From positions 620,001 through 684,000 of the forward strand of contig CALNXQ010000004.1 of the NCBI GenBank assembly GCA_942490535.1: a stretch of 64,000 bases of DNA, read 5' to 3'. The notes below the pieces were generated by a model, which was not told where the DNA came from, ran no database searches, and saw only the letters and a program-made list of their open reading frames with translations. The stretch is from JAEINY01 sp942490535 (GTDB taxonomy: Bacteria; Bacteroidota; Bacteroidia; Bacteroidales; Marinilabiliaceae). The position numbers were made by a program, and so were the translations under genes. Of the stretch, positions 35,353 to 44,773 are shown piece after piece (position 1 is the first letter of the stretch; each line of letters opens with the position of its first letter).

Positions 35353-35886
35353 TTATTTTTCCTTTTTGTAGAGTGGATAAATTCGATTTAAGTCAGGATT
35401 TCTTTCTGAATAAATAACTTCAATCTCTTGGTTTTTTTGAAAAATATTATCTTCATCTGTTTGTGAAAAAGACTCATACCAATCCCCGTCAGCTTGAAAT
35501 TTCACTTTCACTAGCCATTCATTATTCTTGTTGACAGTTGAGTACCATTTTTCTGAAATATATCCGTTTACAACCACACCATCTCTTTCAAGAGCAATCA
35601 TTTCATTTTTTCCACTCTGATATCCGAATAGTGGTCCAATTATCAAAACAGAACCAAAAGCAAGAGCCGTTGCCGCTTGTTGGTGAAAGACATTAATAAC
35701 TTTATATATTGAGAATGGAATTCCACCGAAAATTAATAGAAATGGTAACCATCTTAATATCCCGTCTTTCGCGTATAGAACTGAATCTGGTATATATACG
35801 AACATAAATATTACAATTCCTATACATACCCCTGAAAATCCAAAAATACTAATTAGCTCTTTTGTAGAATATTTTCTATTATTCAT
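35353..35886 (-). CDS. Membrane protein with DUF3592-like domain
   Basis: From the ATG at 35886 (177 residues). Three hydrophobic segments lie at about 13-33, 45-62 and 72-90. The C-terminal domain fits the DUF3592 pattern: ERDGVVVNGYISEKWYST, EWLVKVKFQADGDWYES, NQEIEVIYSERNPDLNRIYP. These domains are widespread in membrane proteins and of unknown role. Confidence 0.72.
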   Translation of the reverse strand: MNNRKYSTKELISIFGFSGVCIGIVIFMFVYIPDSVLYAKDGILRWLPFLLIFGGIPFSIYKVINVFHQQAATALAFGSVLIIGPLFGYQSGKNEMIALERDGVVVNGYISEKWYSTVNKNNEWLVKVKFQADGDWYESFSQTDEDNIFQKNQEIEVIYSERNPDLNRIYPLYKKEK

Positions 35887-35912
35887 TTTGTACAAACGTT
35901 TTTTATGCTGGG

Positions 35913-36045
35913 CCACAACGTCTTGCCGCATGAAATGGCCCGGTGCGGGATTACTGGTTCTCGTAACCTTTGCGTTTGTCCGCGCGGGCTGCCAAACCTC
36001 CAAATACCTACTCTGCCAGGGCTGTTTTATGGCGGTTTGTTAGGC
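35913..36045 (-). repeat. attC site 40 (variant type 2)
   Basis: Cores CCACAAC and GTTAGGC. Arms GCCGCATGAAATGGCCC and AGGGCTGTTTTATGGCGG: the left change ATGAAAT is matched by GTTTTAT on the right, a compensatory change. It closes the tandem-repeat cassette. Confidence 0.85.
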
Positions 36046-36435
36046 CCAGTATTAATTTCTATTATTGTATTTATTCCTGTCCTGTCGTAAGCTGTAGAGA
36101 CACTATTTTCCTTTATAACGATCCTGTCGCAAATCGTAAAGGTATCGTTTTTCTTTATGTCGATCCTGTTGCAGGTCCTAGAGATACTGTTTGTCTTTAT
36201 TACAGTTCTGTCGCAAGTTGTAGAGACACTGTTTTTCTTTATGTCAGTCCTGTTGCAGGCCTTAGAGATACTGTTTTTCTTTATAACGATCCTGTCGCAA
36301 GTTATAGAGACACAGTTTTCCTTTATAATGATCCTGTCACAAGTCTTAGAGATACTGTATTTCTTTTTGTTGGTTTTGTTAATTCGTAATGAACAGTGTC
36401 CTCTAGGGTATGTGTTTGTTATTGATTATTGGGCC
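36046..36435 (-). other. Cassette made largely of a 42-bp tandem repeat
   Basis: From about 36075 to 36370 a unit of about 42 bp, like CCTGTCGCAAG.TTAGAGA followed by CACTGTTTTTCTTTATAACGAT, recurs seven times with divergence. Because 42 is a multiple of three, frames stay open on both strands (14-residue periods such as CDRIVIKKNSVSTT on the minus strand). No ATG starts the minus-strand frame, so coding is doubtful. Confidence 0.7.
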
Positions 36436-36457
36436 ACCGGGTAGCTTACGCCCCCTA

Positions 36458-36492
36458 AGAACCGTGCATGCGAGTTTCCCAGCACACGGCTC
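36458..36492 (-). ncRNA. Group II intron 2 domain V
   Basis: Same 35-nt hairpin as in intron 1 (GAGCCGTGTGC, GGGAAACTC, GCACGGTTCT), directly after the stop codon of the intron protein. Confidence 0.88.
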
Positions 36493-38122
36493 AAGCACTT
36501 TTAAGGCTCCTCGGCGAAGAGTTACCCAACTGTTTGTAATTAGCATTATTTCTACCTACGAATGTAGTATTTTGCCTGCATTGTTTTGCAAGATCTTCTC
36601 TCCATTTTGTGCGCTTATAAAAATACTTATCGAATTCACGTAAGAAGGGATTGGCTTTACTTTTGACTTTCACATGGTACACGATCGGTATCACAGATAA
36701 TTTATAGAGGCGATGATTAACAACACCTTTACCAGTCTGTGCCTGGTCGGTAAAATGGTTATTTTCAAAGTATCTGTGAAATATCCACCACCGGTTTTTA
36801 TTGCCATGCTGATATTTCGCCCATCGTCTTACTTGCCACCATAAGAATGTTTCCAGTCGGTAAAAGGTAAGCTTCGAACAAATGCCTTTATGATAGTTTG
36901 ACCAACCCCGAATAACAGGGTTGAGTATTCTGATAAGGGCATGTGCCGGAATGCCACGGTTGGCTTTACAGATTGCCTTTATTTTGTTTTTGAATGATTG
37001 AACTGATGTTTTTGATGGCCGGATGATCAGCTTGCCCTTATACTTACGAACATTCTGAGATAGAAAGTCAAAGCCATCGTTAATAGGTGTGATTTTTGAT
37101 TTCTCAGCCGATAGGGTAAGCCCTCTCTCTTTCAGGAATTCAATGACAAACGGCTGGATTTCGTTCTCAATGATTTCCTTGCTTTTGGCAGTAATCACAA
37201 AATCATCAGCATATCTCACGAAGTTGACTTTCTTGGCGTGCCATCTGGGAAACTGTTTTGTAAGAGCAGCTTCCATTCCGTCCAATACCATATTCATTAA
37301 CAGTGGCGAAATGGTTCCTCCTTGTGGTGTACCTTTATGGGTTGGAAACAATTGTTTCTTTTCGATAAATCCGGCTTTGAGCCATTTAGCGAGAATGGAT
37401 TTGTTTGTTGGAATATTGTCCAATATCCATTCGTGGCTGATTTCATCAAAGCAGGCTTTTATATCCGCTTCAAATATCCATTGTGCCGAGACTTTCCTGC
37501 AAAGCATCAGAAAGCATTGCGCTATGGCATCGTTGCAGCCACGGCGGGGTCTGAATCCATAAGAGTTCGGATCAGCGGTGGTTTCTGCGAAAGGTTCAAG
37601 TGCCAATGCGTATAGTGTTTGCATAGCTCTGTCCTTCATGGTTGGGATGCTTAGCGGGCGTTTCTTTCCATTCTTTTTAGTAATGTAAACCCGTCGCAAT
37701 GGTTTTGGAGAGTAGTCTCTGGTTGTCAGCTTTTTGGCTTGATGAAGCTTAGTGTGTCCATCCTGCCATATTTCACCATCCACGCCGGCAGTCTTTCCGC
37801 CTTTGTTAGTGGTGACTCTGAAAACAGCCAGTAATTTTGCAAAAAATGATTTACTTAGAAGATACATCAGAGCCTTAGCTTTGCCCCATTGCTTCTTCTG
37901 AACAGCTTTAGCAATTCTGCGTTGTAGCCTGTTCACCTTCTGAATAACCTGACGCCATTGTATGGTTTCCCAGGTATTACATCGGGATGGGAGTGCACAC
38001 GATGAAGTTCTGTTCTCGCTCATTTGCTTTCTTCCATAAGCAGGTTCTACAATGTATTTTGCCATAAAGTACCAGATGGAGGTGGGCCGATTTTCATCGG
38101 TGATCATGTTGCCAAAGCTCAA
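36491..38122 (-). CDS. Group II intron reverse transcriptase/maturase (copy 2)
   Basis: The 543-residue protein is nearly identical to the one at 15233-16864, with a handful of substitutions (for example VDGEIW for VDGDIW, LYALALE for LHALALE). The YADD and GTPQGG motifs are intact and no HNH domain follows. The true start may be the Met at residue 34. Confidence 0.92.
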   Translation of the reverse strand: MSFGNMITDENRPTSIWYFMAKYIVEPAYGRKQMSENRTSSCALPSRCNTWETIQWRQVIQKVNRLQRRIAKAVQKKQWGKAKALMYLLSKSFFAKLLAVFRVTTNKGGKTAGVDGEIWQDGHTKLHQAKKLTTRDYSPKPLRRVYITKKNGKKRPLSIPTMKDRAMQTLYALALEPFAETTADPNSYGFRPRRGCNDAIAQCFLMLCRKVSAQWIFEADIKACFDEISHEWILDNIPTNKSILAKWLKAGFIEKKQLFPTHKGTPQGGTISPLLMNMVLDGMEAALTKQFPRWHAKKVNFVRYADDFVITAKSKEIIENEIQPFVIEFLKERGLTLSAEKSKITPINDGFDFLSQNVRKYKGKLIIRPSKTSVQSFKNKIKAICKANRGIPAHALIRILNPVIRGWSNYHKGICSKLTFYRLETFLWWQVRRWAKYQHGNKNRWWIFHRYFENNHFTDQAQTGKGVVNHRLYKLSVIPIVYHVKVKSKANPFLREFDKYFYKRTKWREDLAKQCRQNTTFVGRNNANYKQLGNSSPRSLKSA

Positions 38123-38668
38123 TCACTATCCAACCCATTACAGGAAGGCATTCGCTTGTTCCATCCTCTCTGTTCGATGATTCCCGATGCCTTACGGTTA
38201 CGGTTTTAACCGCCTGCTGGCGGTGAGAACATCGAGCTTCCACGTTCCGCATAAATGACAGATTCTGTGAATTTAGGTTCATCCTGTCTGCCGGCTGATC
38301 TACATTCCCGTATGGTCTGCGTTAAACGACCATAGCCTGTCAGCCTACTATTTTGGTCTAAAGCGTATCATTCTCTTTTTCGCTTCTACGCTCTGTCGGC
38401 AGTTACGGACATTCAAATGTTTTAACCATGTTCACTCATCCAAGCCCTAAATCGGCATTGAGACTCCGAAGACCATCCACCTCGCGGTTTCCTGCCCTGC
38501 TATGGGGTATGCAACCCAGCATTTGGTACTGTTTCTTAGGGGCTTCACCCGATAATGGCTGCACCATACATCAGATGCCCTAATAGGATACTACTGGAGA
38601 AACAGTAGGTTTTATCAATCTTTAATTTATGATTGTAAAACAATCATTTATGCGACCTCGTGTCGCAA

Positions 38669-38802
38669 TAACGGATCGGCCATATGAAGTGGCCCGGTTT
38701 GCGTGTGGAATATTCGTTTTCTTGGTTTTGCCTCAGCTCGCGCGGGAGCTGAACTCCCAAATCCCACCAAAGCCAGGGCTACTTTATGATGGCTTGTTGT
38801 AG
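38669..38802 (-). repeat. attC site 41 (type 1, R' core split by intron 2)
   Basis: Left core reduced to TAAC (GTTA on the minus strand) by the intron; right core GTTGTAG. Arms GGCCATATGAAGTGGCCC and GGGCTACTTTATGATGGC are complete. It closes the cassette of the gene at 38825-39265. Confidence 0.88.
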
Positions 38803-38824
38803 GGCGTTTATTTAATTTTTTAGG

Positions 38825-39265
38825 TTATACTATATCGTTTAAAGCTGCCTTAATTATCCTATTTACTTGATATTTCGCTTTTAAATATCCGATAATCGAA
38901 ATTGGTAACACTATTGAAAATGACACAAATAACTGCACATAATTAAAGGATAATTCATTTATTACAAATAGTATAAAAGTAAATGCTGATAAGAGTAGAA
39001 TTGATGTAAAAACATGAAGAAACCATGCAAAACTTGATTTTATTTCAATAATATCATTATGCTTTTGAATCTTAATTTTTCCTTCACCAAAACCGTTAAA
39101 TAGTTCTTTAATTGGCATCATTCGATCAAATCCTTTATGGCTTCGTCTAGTAAAACTTACTTCAGAATCTTTCCGTTTAGTTGAATACCCATTAACAACA
39201 AAATAGTCATTAATTGACTGATTTATTTCTGATATTTTAGTTTCTCTTTTTGTACTAAACTTCAT
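38825..39265 (-). CDS. Two-helix membrane protein, function unknown
   Basis: The 146-residue protein has a basic soluble N-terminal half (EVSFTRRSHKGFDRMMPIKELFNGFGEGKIKIQKHNDIIEIK) and two helices at about 82-103 and 108-128. A short amphipathic tail follows. No family recognised. Confidence 0.7.
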   Translation of the reverse strand: MKFSTKRETKISEINQSINDYFVVNGYSTKRKDSEVSFTRRSHKGFDRMMPIKELFNGFGEGKIKIQKHNDIIEIKSSFAWFLHVFTSILLLSAFTFILFVINELSFNYVQLFVSFSIVLPISIIGYLKAKYQVNRIIKAALNDIV

Positions 39266-39338
39266 TCCTATTTTCTTATTCGTTTTGCTTATTGATGTTT
39301 AATAAAATTTGCAATGCAGTTTATTTTGGAAAAATGCC

Positions 39339-39475
39339 CTACAACGGTCTGGCCATATGAAGTGGCCCGATTTGCGTGTGGTATATTCGTTTTCTTGTTT
39401 TTGCCAAAGCTCGCGCGGGAGTTGAACTCCCAAAACCCGCCAAAGCCAGGGCTACTTTATGATGGCTTGTTGGCC
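39339..39475 (-). repeat. attC site 42 (type 1)
   Basis: Cores CTACAAC and GTTGGCC with GGCCATATG-type arms. It encodes the NKPS tail of the gene at 39457-40146. Confidence 0.9.
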
Positions 39476-40146
39476 ACCGTATTTTTTATTTCCTTTTTAT
39501 AAAATTTGCCTCCTGGAATTGCTCTATTATCAATCCAGATTTCTATTAATTCGCCTGTTTCTGAAAAGAACCAAATTTGCGCTAATAACCCTGATTCTTT
39601 ACGAATTCTTTTTAAGACTCCTGTTTCATAAAAGTCATAATTATAGTTTACTCCATTTGAGTCGAATATCAGATACTGCTCACCATGAAGTGTAATGTAT
39701 TGTTCAGGTAGAAATTTATCGTTTGACTCTTTTATCTCAAGACCATTAAATTGAATTACTTTTGGTTCTTTTAATAGCCCTTTAATATCATAATTCAGAT
39801 GGAAGTAACAATCACATTCTGAATCTGGAATAAAAATTCTGTATTCTCCAACAATTGTATCTGTTGGACCTGTCCATATATTTAAAGTGTCTTTATTCAA
39901 TGATGTCCATGATGTATCCGAAATACTGCAGTTTCCATACACATCCATTGCTAAACTATAGATTCCGTGATTAAAACTTTTTGATAGAATTCTTGAGTTT
40001 ATTCTATAATGATTTTCAAACATTTCGTTCTCATCACAAATAGCAGTATAGCTTAATATTTCAGTCTTACTATAGTCCTGTGCAATTACTTTTATCGATG
40101 TAAATAAAACAAGGATAATAAATAGAGACTTTTGATGCTTAATCAT
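39457..40146 (-). CDS. Secreted protein, function unknown
   Basis: The 229-residue protein has a signal peptide ending VIAQ. The C-terminal part, YNYDFYETGVLKRIRKESGLLAQIWFFSETGELIEIWIDN, has MORN/YwqK-like character. It ends ANKPS with NKPS and the stop read from attC 42. Confidence 0.72.
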   Translation of the reverse strand: MIKHQKSLFIILVLFTSIKVIAQDYSKTEILSYTAICDENEMFENHYRINSRILSKSFNHGIYSLAMDVYGNCSISDTSWTSLNKDTLNIWTGPTDTIVGEYRIFIPDSECDCYFHLNYDIKGLLKEPKVIQFNGLEIKESNDKFLPEQYITLHGEQYLIFDSNGVNYNYDFYETGVLKRIRKESGLLAQIWFFSETGELIEIWIDNRAIPGGKFYKKEIKNTVANKPS

Positions 40147-40175
40147 ATAAGATTCTCAATTTTAAGGCATATGGT

Positions 40176-40312
40176 GGCCAACGGTTCGGCCATATGAAGT
40201 GGCCCGCCATGCATGTGGTATATTCACTTTCTTGATTATGCCTCTGTTGGCGCGGGAGCCAAACTCCCAAAATACGCCAAAGCCAGGGCTACTTTATGAT
40301 GGCTTGTTGTGC
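40176..40312 (-). repeat. attC site 43 (type 1)
   Basis: Cores GGCCAAC and GTTGTGC with GGCCATATG-type arms. It closes the cassette of the gene at 40352-40843. Confidence 0.9.
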
Positions 40313-40351
40313 CCTGTTATTTATCAGAAATACTTATTACTTTATTAAATA

Positions 40352-40843
40352 TTACAATTTTCCTCTTCGAATATACCCAGTCAGAATTACCAAAGTCAAT
40401 AAGGGTATCTGTAATATTATTAAATTATGACGCTTTTCATTATCATTTGTTCCCATTAGTTCGCTCTTCAAATTAACAGTTTCAATTTCGCCCTCATCGT
40501 CGTCTCTTTTAAATGTGAGATCACTATTTAGCACATCAAAATGCAAATTATGAGAGAACTCATTCCTGATTTTATTAAACTTCCTAATATTAAAATAAAG
40601 CCACTCAGGAATAAATCCTTTCTCATAAACTAAATCAAGCTTAATCGAAAAACTAAAACTTCTATGGTCACTTAGTATTTTACCTTTCAATCTGAAGTGG
40701 TTTTCAATTATCTCATTTATAAAATACTCTATATATAAGTGCGTTACCAAAAGTGTTGATATTTGCTCATAATACCCATCTTGGTTTCTAAACTTATCAA
40801 TGTTCGTTTGATACTCAGTTAATATTTTATCTACTTCAATCAT
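40352..40843 (-). CDS. MtlR/HEPN-like helical protein
   Basis: The 163-residue protein has ISTLLVTHLYIEYFINEIIENHF, SFSIKLDLVYEKGFIPEWLYFNIRKFNKIRNEFSHNLHF. The helical layout with RNEFSH resembles HEPN-type domains of MtlR-like proteins, in which RxxxxH can be an RNase motif. RNase activity is not established here. A hydrophobic C-terminal segment follows. No partner nucleotidyltransferase gene is adjacent. Confidence 0.65.
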   Translation of the reverse strand: MIEVDKILTEYQTNIDKFRNQDGYYEQISTLLVTHLYIEYFINEIIENHFRLKGKILSDHRSFSFSIKLDLVYEKGFIPEWLYFNIRKFNKIRNEFSHNLHFDVLNSDLTFKRDDDEGEIETVNLKSELMGTNDNEKRHNLIILQIPLLTLVILTGYIRRGKL

Positions 40844-40911
40844 GTTTCTTGGTATTAATTAAATATAATCTACAAAATTACTGATCTACAATATTTTTTA
40901 GAGCTAATGGG

Positions 40912-41046
40912 GCACAACGGTTCGGCCATATGAAGTGGCCCGGGTGCGTGTGGTATATTCGCTTTCTTATTGTTGCCTCAGATGGCGCGGGAGCCAAACT
41001 CCCAAATTCCGCCAAAGCCAGGGCTACTTTATGATGGCTTGTTGGC
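40912..41046 (-). repeat. attC site 44 (type 1)
   Basis: Cores GCACAAC and GTTGGCA with GGCCATATG-type arms. It encodes the NKPS tail of the gene at 41029-41532. Confidence 0.9.
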
Positions 41047-41532
41047 AGTTGTTTTATTCTTAGTTAGAATATTTTTAAATAAACTCCATATACTATTTTG
41101 CCTATTAATAACCGCGTCCATAAAAACAAAAAAAGCATAGAAAAACAGGAACAAAATAAATGCAAAAATATGTGCTGAGTCCAATTTCCAACCTTTGATG
41201 TAGTTGACAAAAGGTAAAACGGTATTGTAACGTACAATTATACTTTCATGACTAGTACCAACCTTTTCGTTAAAAGAAACAATGTTTACATCAAGTTCAT
41301 TTCTGTATGTCCTTGATGCAACTTCATAACTATATTTGATTATTTCACCGCCTTCGACATTAGAATTTTTGGCATACACAAAATCACATGCTTTAGTTTC
41401 CCTAAATGGAAACAAATCTATAAAAGTGTTTTGAGTGAGAACTACAAACAAAGACTGGAAGAAAAAAAATCCAAAAAACAAATGTCCTATATAAACACAT
41501 ATTCTAATCCACCATGGAGGCATCATTGTCAT
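41029..41532 (-). CDS. Membrane protein with DUF3592-like domain
   Basis: The 167-residue protein (start at 41532, or a Met three codons in) has helices at about 11-32 and 118-140. Between them lies a DUF3592-like region (ACDFVYAKNSNVEGGEIIKYSYEVASRTYRN, then ESIIVRYNTVLP). It ends TANKPS, the tail coming from attC 44. Confidence 0.7.
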   Translation of the reverse strand: MTMMPPWWIRICVYIGHLFFGFFFFQSLFVVLTQNTFIDLFPFRETKACDFVYAKNSNVEGGEIIKYSYEVASRTYRNELDVNIVSFNEKVGTSHESIIVRYNTVLPFVNYIKGWKLDSAHIFAFILFLFFYAFFVFMDAVINRQNSIWSLFKNILTKNKTTANKPS

Positions 41533-41648
41533 CTATATTATTAGTGTATTCAACTAGTTAATTTCCAAAGTCAATATTAAATCAATAAAACTATCTTATC
41601 TAAGCATAGGAATTGTACGTAAATCAACGCTTTACTTATGATTATAAC

Positions 41649-41780
41649 TGCCAACGTCTTGCCGCATGAAGTGGGCCGTTGCGTGATACATTCGCTTTCT
41701 TGTTTTTGCCTTTGCTCGCGCGGGAGCCAAACTCCCCTTACCAGCCTCGGCAAGGCATTCTTTATTGCGGTTTGTTGTGT
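41649..41780 (-). repeat. attC site 45 (type 2, mixed)
   Basis: Cores TGCCAAC and GTTGTGT. The left arm is type 2 (GCCGCATGAAGTGGGCCG) but the right arm is type 2b (GGCAAGGCATTCTTTATTGCGG), so the site looks mosaic. It closes the lipoprotein cassette at 41789-42220. Confidence 0.88.
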
Positions 41781-41788
41781 TTAGTTCT

Positions 41789-42220
41789 TTATTCTTCTAT
41801 ATAATATTTCATAGGGTAGTAAATTTTCAAATCTGGAATCAAACCATTTTTTGCTGAGTCTAATTTGTTTACATACTTAATTCCCGGCTGATACATTTTA
41901 AATTCTACCAAGTCGGACAGTTTCTTCATTTGATTGCCTTGTCCAACTTTATGAATTATTATCTTATTTTCTTTGATTTCATACAGAATTGGAATTTCTC
42001 CTTGGTCGCCAAATTCAATTGTTCTATCCTTATTCTTCCAATATCGCGAGTCCGTTATTTTGAAATTTGTCTTGCCACCCCCCAAGCCCCATACCTCTGT
42101 AATAAAAAATACAGTTTTGTTATTACCAATTTTGATTTCTTCTACGTGTTTTGACGAGCATGAATATAGATTAGGAATAAGAAGAAATAGGATAATAAGC
42201 GTCTTAAGCTTGAATGGCAT
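41789..42220 (-). CDS. Lipoprotein, function unknown
   Basis: The 143-residue protein has a lipoprotein signal ending NLYSC near residue 21. The mature part has KTNFKITDSRYWKNKDRTIEFGDQGEIPILYEIKENKIIIHK, probably beta-rich. No family recognised. Confidence 0.73.
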   Translation of the reverse strand: MPFKLKTLIILFLLIPNLYSCSSKHVEEIKIGNNKTVFFITEVWGLGGGKTNFKITDSRYWKNKDRTIEFGDQGEIPILYEIKENKIIIHKVGQGNQMKKLSDLVEFKMYQPGIKYVNKLDSAKNGLIPDLKIYYPMKYYIEE

Positions 42221-42263
42221 TGTCTTTAACTATTTGTTTGAGTTAGGTTAGTTTTTAAATTAA

Positions 42264-42397
42264 ACACAACGTCTTGCCGCATGAAGTGGGCCGCTGCGTG
42301 TGGTATATTCGCTTTCTTAATTGCTCCATTGCTCGCGCGGGAGCTAAACCTCCAAACCCAGCCTCGGCAAGGCATTCTTTATTGCGGTTTGTTGGGC
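42264..42397 (-). repeat. attC site 46 (type 2/2b mixed)
   Basis: Cores ACACAAC and GTTGGGC. The left arm reads ATGAAGTGGGCCGCTGCGTG and the right arm is type 2b. It encodes the NKPQ tail of the gene at 42379-42954. Confidence 0.88.
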
Positions 42398-42954
42398 TTC
42401 GTTTTTTTTATTCTTGATGTTACAATCATTATTACTCCCACAAAAATTGCTCCTAATAGAAAGCTTGCAATAGTTGTCTGCTTTAATTCTCGCTTGTGCA
42501 ATATTTTTTGTTTTTCTTCGCCGTCTAAAACTAAATTGTGCTGAGGAATCTTGCTTAACTCTCTTGCCTTTAGTATTTCTTTACTTGCTTTCTTTCTTTC
42601 AATTATCATAAACTCACCTTCCATGTCTAGAAAAGTGTTTACTGGTTCAACATTTGCACATATAAAATACTCCTTGCCTAGATCAAAGCAATAGTCCCAT
42701 GAACGAGGATAAGAGAAGTAACTCCATGTTTTAATGTTAAATTCAGCGCCTTTAAAATATTCAACAACCTCAATATTAAAATGAACTCCCTCATTATCGA
42801 AACAATATGCTTTTGAGTTTGCATTTTCATATGTGACTTTACCAATGAATACAATGTCACTAAATCTGTAGTTATCTTCAAAATTTAAACTTTGACCATT
42901 TATGTTTTGGAACAACAACGATAAAACTGAAACCAGAATGACTATTCCCTTCAT
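42379..42954 (-). CDS. Exported, C-terminally anchored protein
   Basis: The 191-residue protein has a signal peptide ending NGQ, a domain with SDIVFIGKVTYENANSKA..NIEVVEYFKGAEFNIKTW..YFICANV, reminiscent of tissue-inhibitor/netrin-like folds in bacterial exported proteins, and a C-terminal helix at about 160-180. The last residues NKPQ come from attC 46. The fold assignment is tentative. Confidence 0.68.
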   Translation of the reverse strand: MKGIVILVSVLSLLFQNINGQSLNFEDNYRFSDIVFIGKVTYENANSKAYCFDNEGVHFNIEVVEYFKGAEFNIKTWSYFSYPRSWDYCFDLGKEYFICANVEPVNTFLDMEGEFMIIERKKASKEILKARELSKIPQHNLVLDGEEKQKILHKRELKQTTIASFLLGAIFVGVIMIVTSRIKKTKPNKPQ

Positions 42955-43008
42955 TTATTTGAATATTTATATGCAATTAGCTACTTCTGTTTTTGTTTCT
43001 TGAATGAA

Positions 43009-43140
43009 GCCCAACGTACTGCCGCATGAAGTGGGCCGTTGCGTGATATATTCGCTTTCCTGATGTTGCCACCGCCCGCGCGGGAACCAAACTCCCAAAC
43101 CCAGACTCCGCCAGGCCTGCTTTATTGCGGCTTGTTGTGC
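43009..43140 (-). repeat. attC site 47 (type 2)
   Basis: Cores GCCCAAC and GTTGTGC with GCCGCATGAAGTGGGCC-type arms. It closes a family A cassette. Confidence 0.9.
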
Positions 43141-43532
43141 AGCGGTGTATTTTTTTGTGTATGCTTGTCCAAGATGTGTATCAGTTCCCGTACTCAAGAT
43201 CTTGTCCGCTTTGAGTTTTTGTTTTTAGAAGCCGCTCAATTTATTGTTCCTGCCGTCATGACTAATGCTGTCCGAAAACACTGTTTTAAACGACGTTTTG
43301 CTTTATATTTTATTTTTCCCAGATCCCTTAGAACAGAACTTTAACAAGAGAAGTGAGACAAATCGCGAACCCTTACAAATGCTGTTGTATTTTGGGTTTA
43401 CATTCCCACTTTAAAATTTGGTCATTGGGTTTTTCCTGGTCTTGCATACCCAGTCGCTTATGCTTGATCCGGGAAATGCGAATCAATTATAAAAGTCCTC
43501 AGAATAGCTGTTTTGTATTGATGAATACTGCT
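43141..43532 (-). repeat. ORF-less repeated cassette, family A copy 5
   Basis: About 392 bp with the family A blocks and a few bases missing near its left end (GTGTATTTTTTTGTGTATGC). No conserved reading frame. Confidence 0.8.
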
Positions 43533-43665
43533 GCACAACGTCTTGCCGCATGAAGTGGGCCGTTGCGTGATACATTCGCTTTCCTGATGTTGCCACCGCC
43601 CGCGCGGGAGCTAAACCTCCCAAACCCAGACTCCGCCAGGCCTGCTTTATTGCGGCTTGTTGTGC
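43533..43665 (-). repeat. attC site 48 (type 2)
   Basis: Cores GCACAAC and GTTGTGC with GCCGCATGAAGTGGGCC-type arms. It closes the next family A cassette. Confidence 0.9.
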
Positions 43666-44063
43666 AGCGGTGTATTATTTTTGTTTTGTGTATGCTTGTC
43701 CAAGATGTGTATCAGTTCCCGTATTCAAGATCTTGTCCGCTTTGAGTATTTGTTTTTAGAAGCCGCTCAATTTATTGTTCCTGCCGTCATGACTAATACT
43801 GTCCGAAAACACTGTTTTAAACGACGTTTTGTTTTATATTTTCTTTTTCCCAGATCCCTTAGAACACAACTTTAACAAGAGAAGTGAGACAAATCGCGAA
43901 CCCTTACAAAGGTTGTTGTATTTTGGGTTTACATTCCCGCTTTAAATTTTGATCATTGGGTCTTTCCTGGTCTTGCCTAACCGGTCATTTAATCTGTGTC
44001 CGGGAAATGCGAATCAATTATAAAAGTCCTCAGAATAGCTGGTTTTCTTTATTGAATACTGCT
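43666..44063 (-). repeat. ORF-less repeated cassette, family A copy 6
   Basis: About 398 bp in tandem with copy 5. Its second half has the CCTAACCGGTCATTT variant shared with copy 2. No conserved reading frame. Confidence 0.8.
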
Positions 44064-44195
44064 GCACAACGTCTTGCCGCATGAAGTGGGCCGTTACGTG
44101 ATACATTCGCTTTCCTGATGTTGCCACCGCCCGCGCGGGAGCAAAACTCCCAAACCCAGACTCAGCCAGGCATACTTTATTGCGGCTTGTTAGCC
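44064..44195 (-). repeat. attC site 49 (type 2)
   Basis: Cores GCACAAC and GTTAGCC with GCCGCATGAAGTGGGCC-type arms. It closes family C copy 1. Confidence 0.9.
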
Positions 44196-44639
44196 TGCGC
44201 CATTATTTTCCTTGTTTAATATATAGCTTCGCCACTTCAGTCACATGCTTGAAGTTGTCCTGAATTAATCTTGCATGTAATAGTGAAGTTCTGGTCAATG
44301 AAACCTAAACCTACATTACTCTCCAAAAATATTATTTTTATTAAACTAAAGATTACTCCTTCCCCCATTTATTTTGATTTTCCTCAAGTGAATGCTATTT
44401 ATTCGTGGTCCAAACACTTCTAATTTATTTTTTCACCATGAGGACTTAGAGTAAAATATAGTCAGAATTGACTATAAATAGGAGCTTAACTAGTTCTTTA
44501 TGATATTGTCCGGTTGACCGTTTTAATTATAGACTATTGACTCTGTTTAGCCACTCAAATCTACTTCGTTTTAATGTCAAAAAAGAATTATTAGTCCAAT
44601 ATGAATACTTGTGATAATGCAGTTTTTTTATTCGGTGCA
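44196..44639 (-). repeat. ORF-less repeated cassette, family C copy 1
   Basis: About 445 bp, nearly identical to 50405-50850. Single-base insertions or deletions between the two copies break every longer frame, so a functional protein is unlikely. It is AT-rich with TATAGTCAATTCTGACTATA, an inverted repeat. Function unknown. Confidence 0.72.
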
Positions 44640-44773
44640 GGCTAACGTCTTGCCGCATGAAGTGTGCCGCTGCGTGTGGTATATTCGCTTTCTTAATTTC
44701 GCCTTTGATCGCGCGGGAGTTAAACCTCCAAACCCTGCCTCGGAAAGGCATTCTTTATTGCGGTTTGTTGGGG
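44640..44773 (-). repeat. attC site 50 (type 2b)
   Basis: Cores GGCTAAC and GTTGGGG with GCCGCATGAAGTGTGCCGC-type arms. It encodes the NKPQ tail of the gene at 44755-45333. Confidence 0.9.

Larger units (their letters stand above)
36436..38668 (-). mobile_element. Group II intron 2, inserted in the R' core of an attC
   Basis: The 2233-bp intron has the same length as intron 1 and nearly the same sequence. The flanks rejoin as GTTA + GGCCCA, restoring GTTAGGC and matching the other end of the tandem-repeat cassette. It begins TTGCGACACGAGG at 38668 and ends CTACCCGGT at 36436. The 546 bp from 38123 to 38668 are the structured 5' domains. Confidence 0.9.

Noticed and set aside
36157..36444. 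Plus-strand repeat protein in the 42-bp tandem-repeat cassette
   Set aside because: A repeat unit divisible by three keeps several frames open by chance, the frame begins in attC and it opposes the cassette direction.
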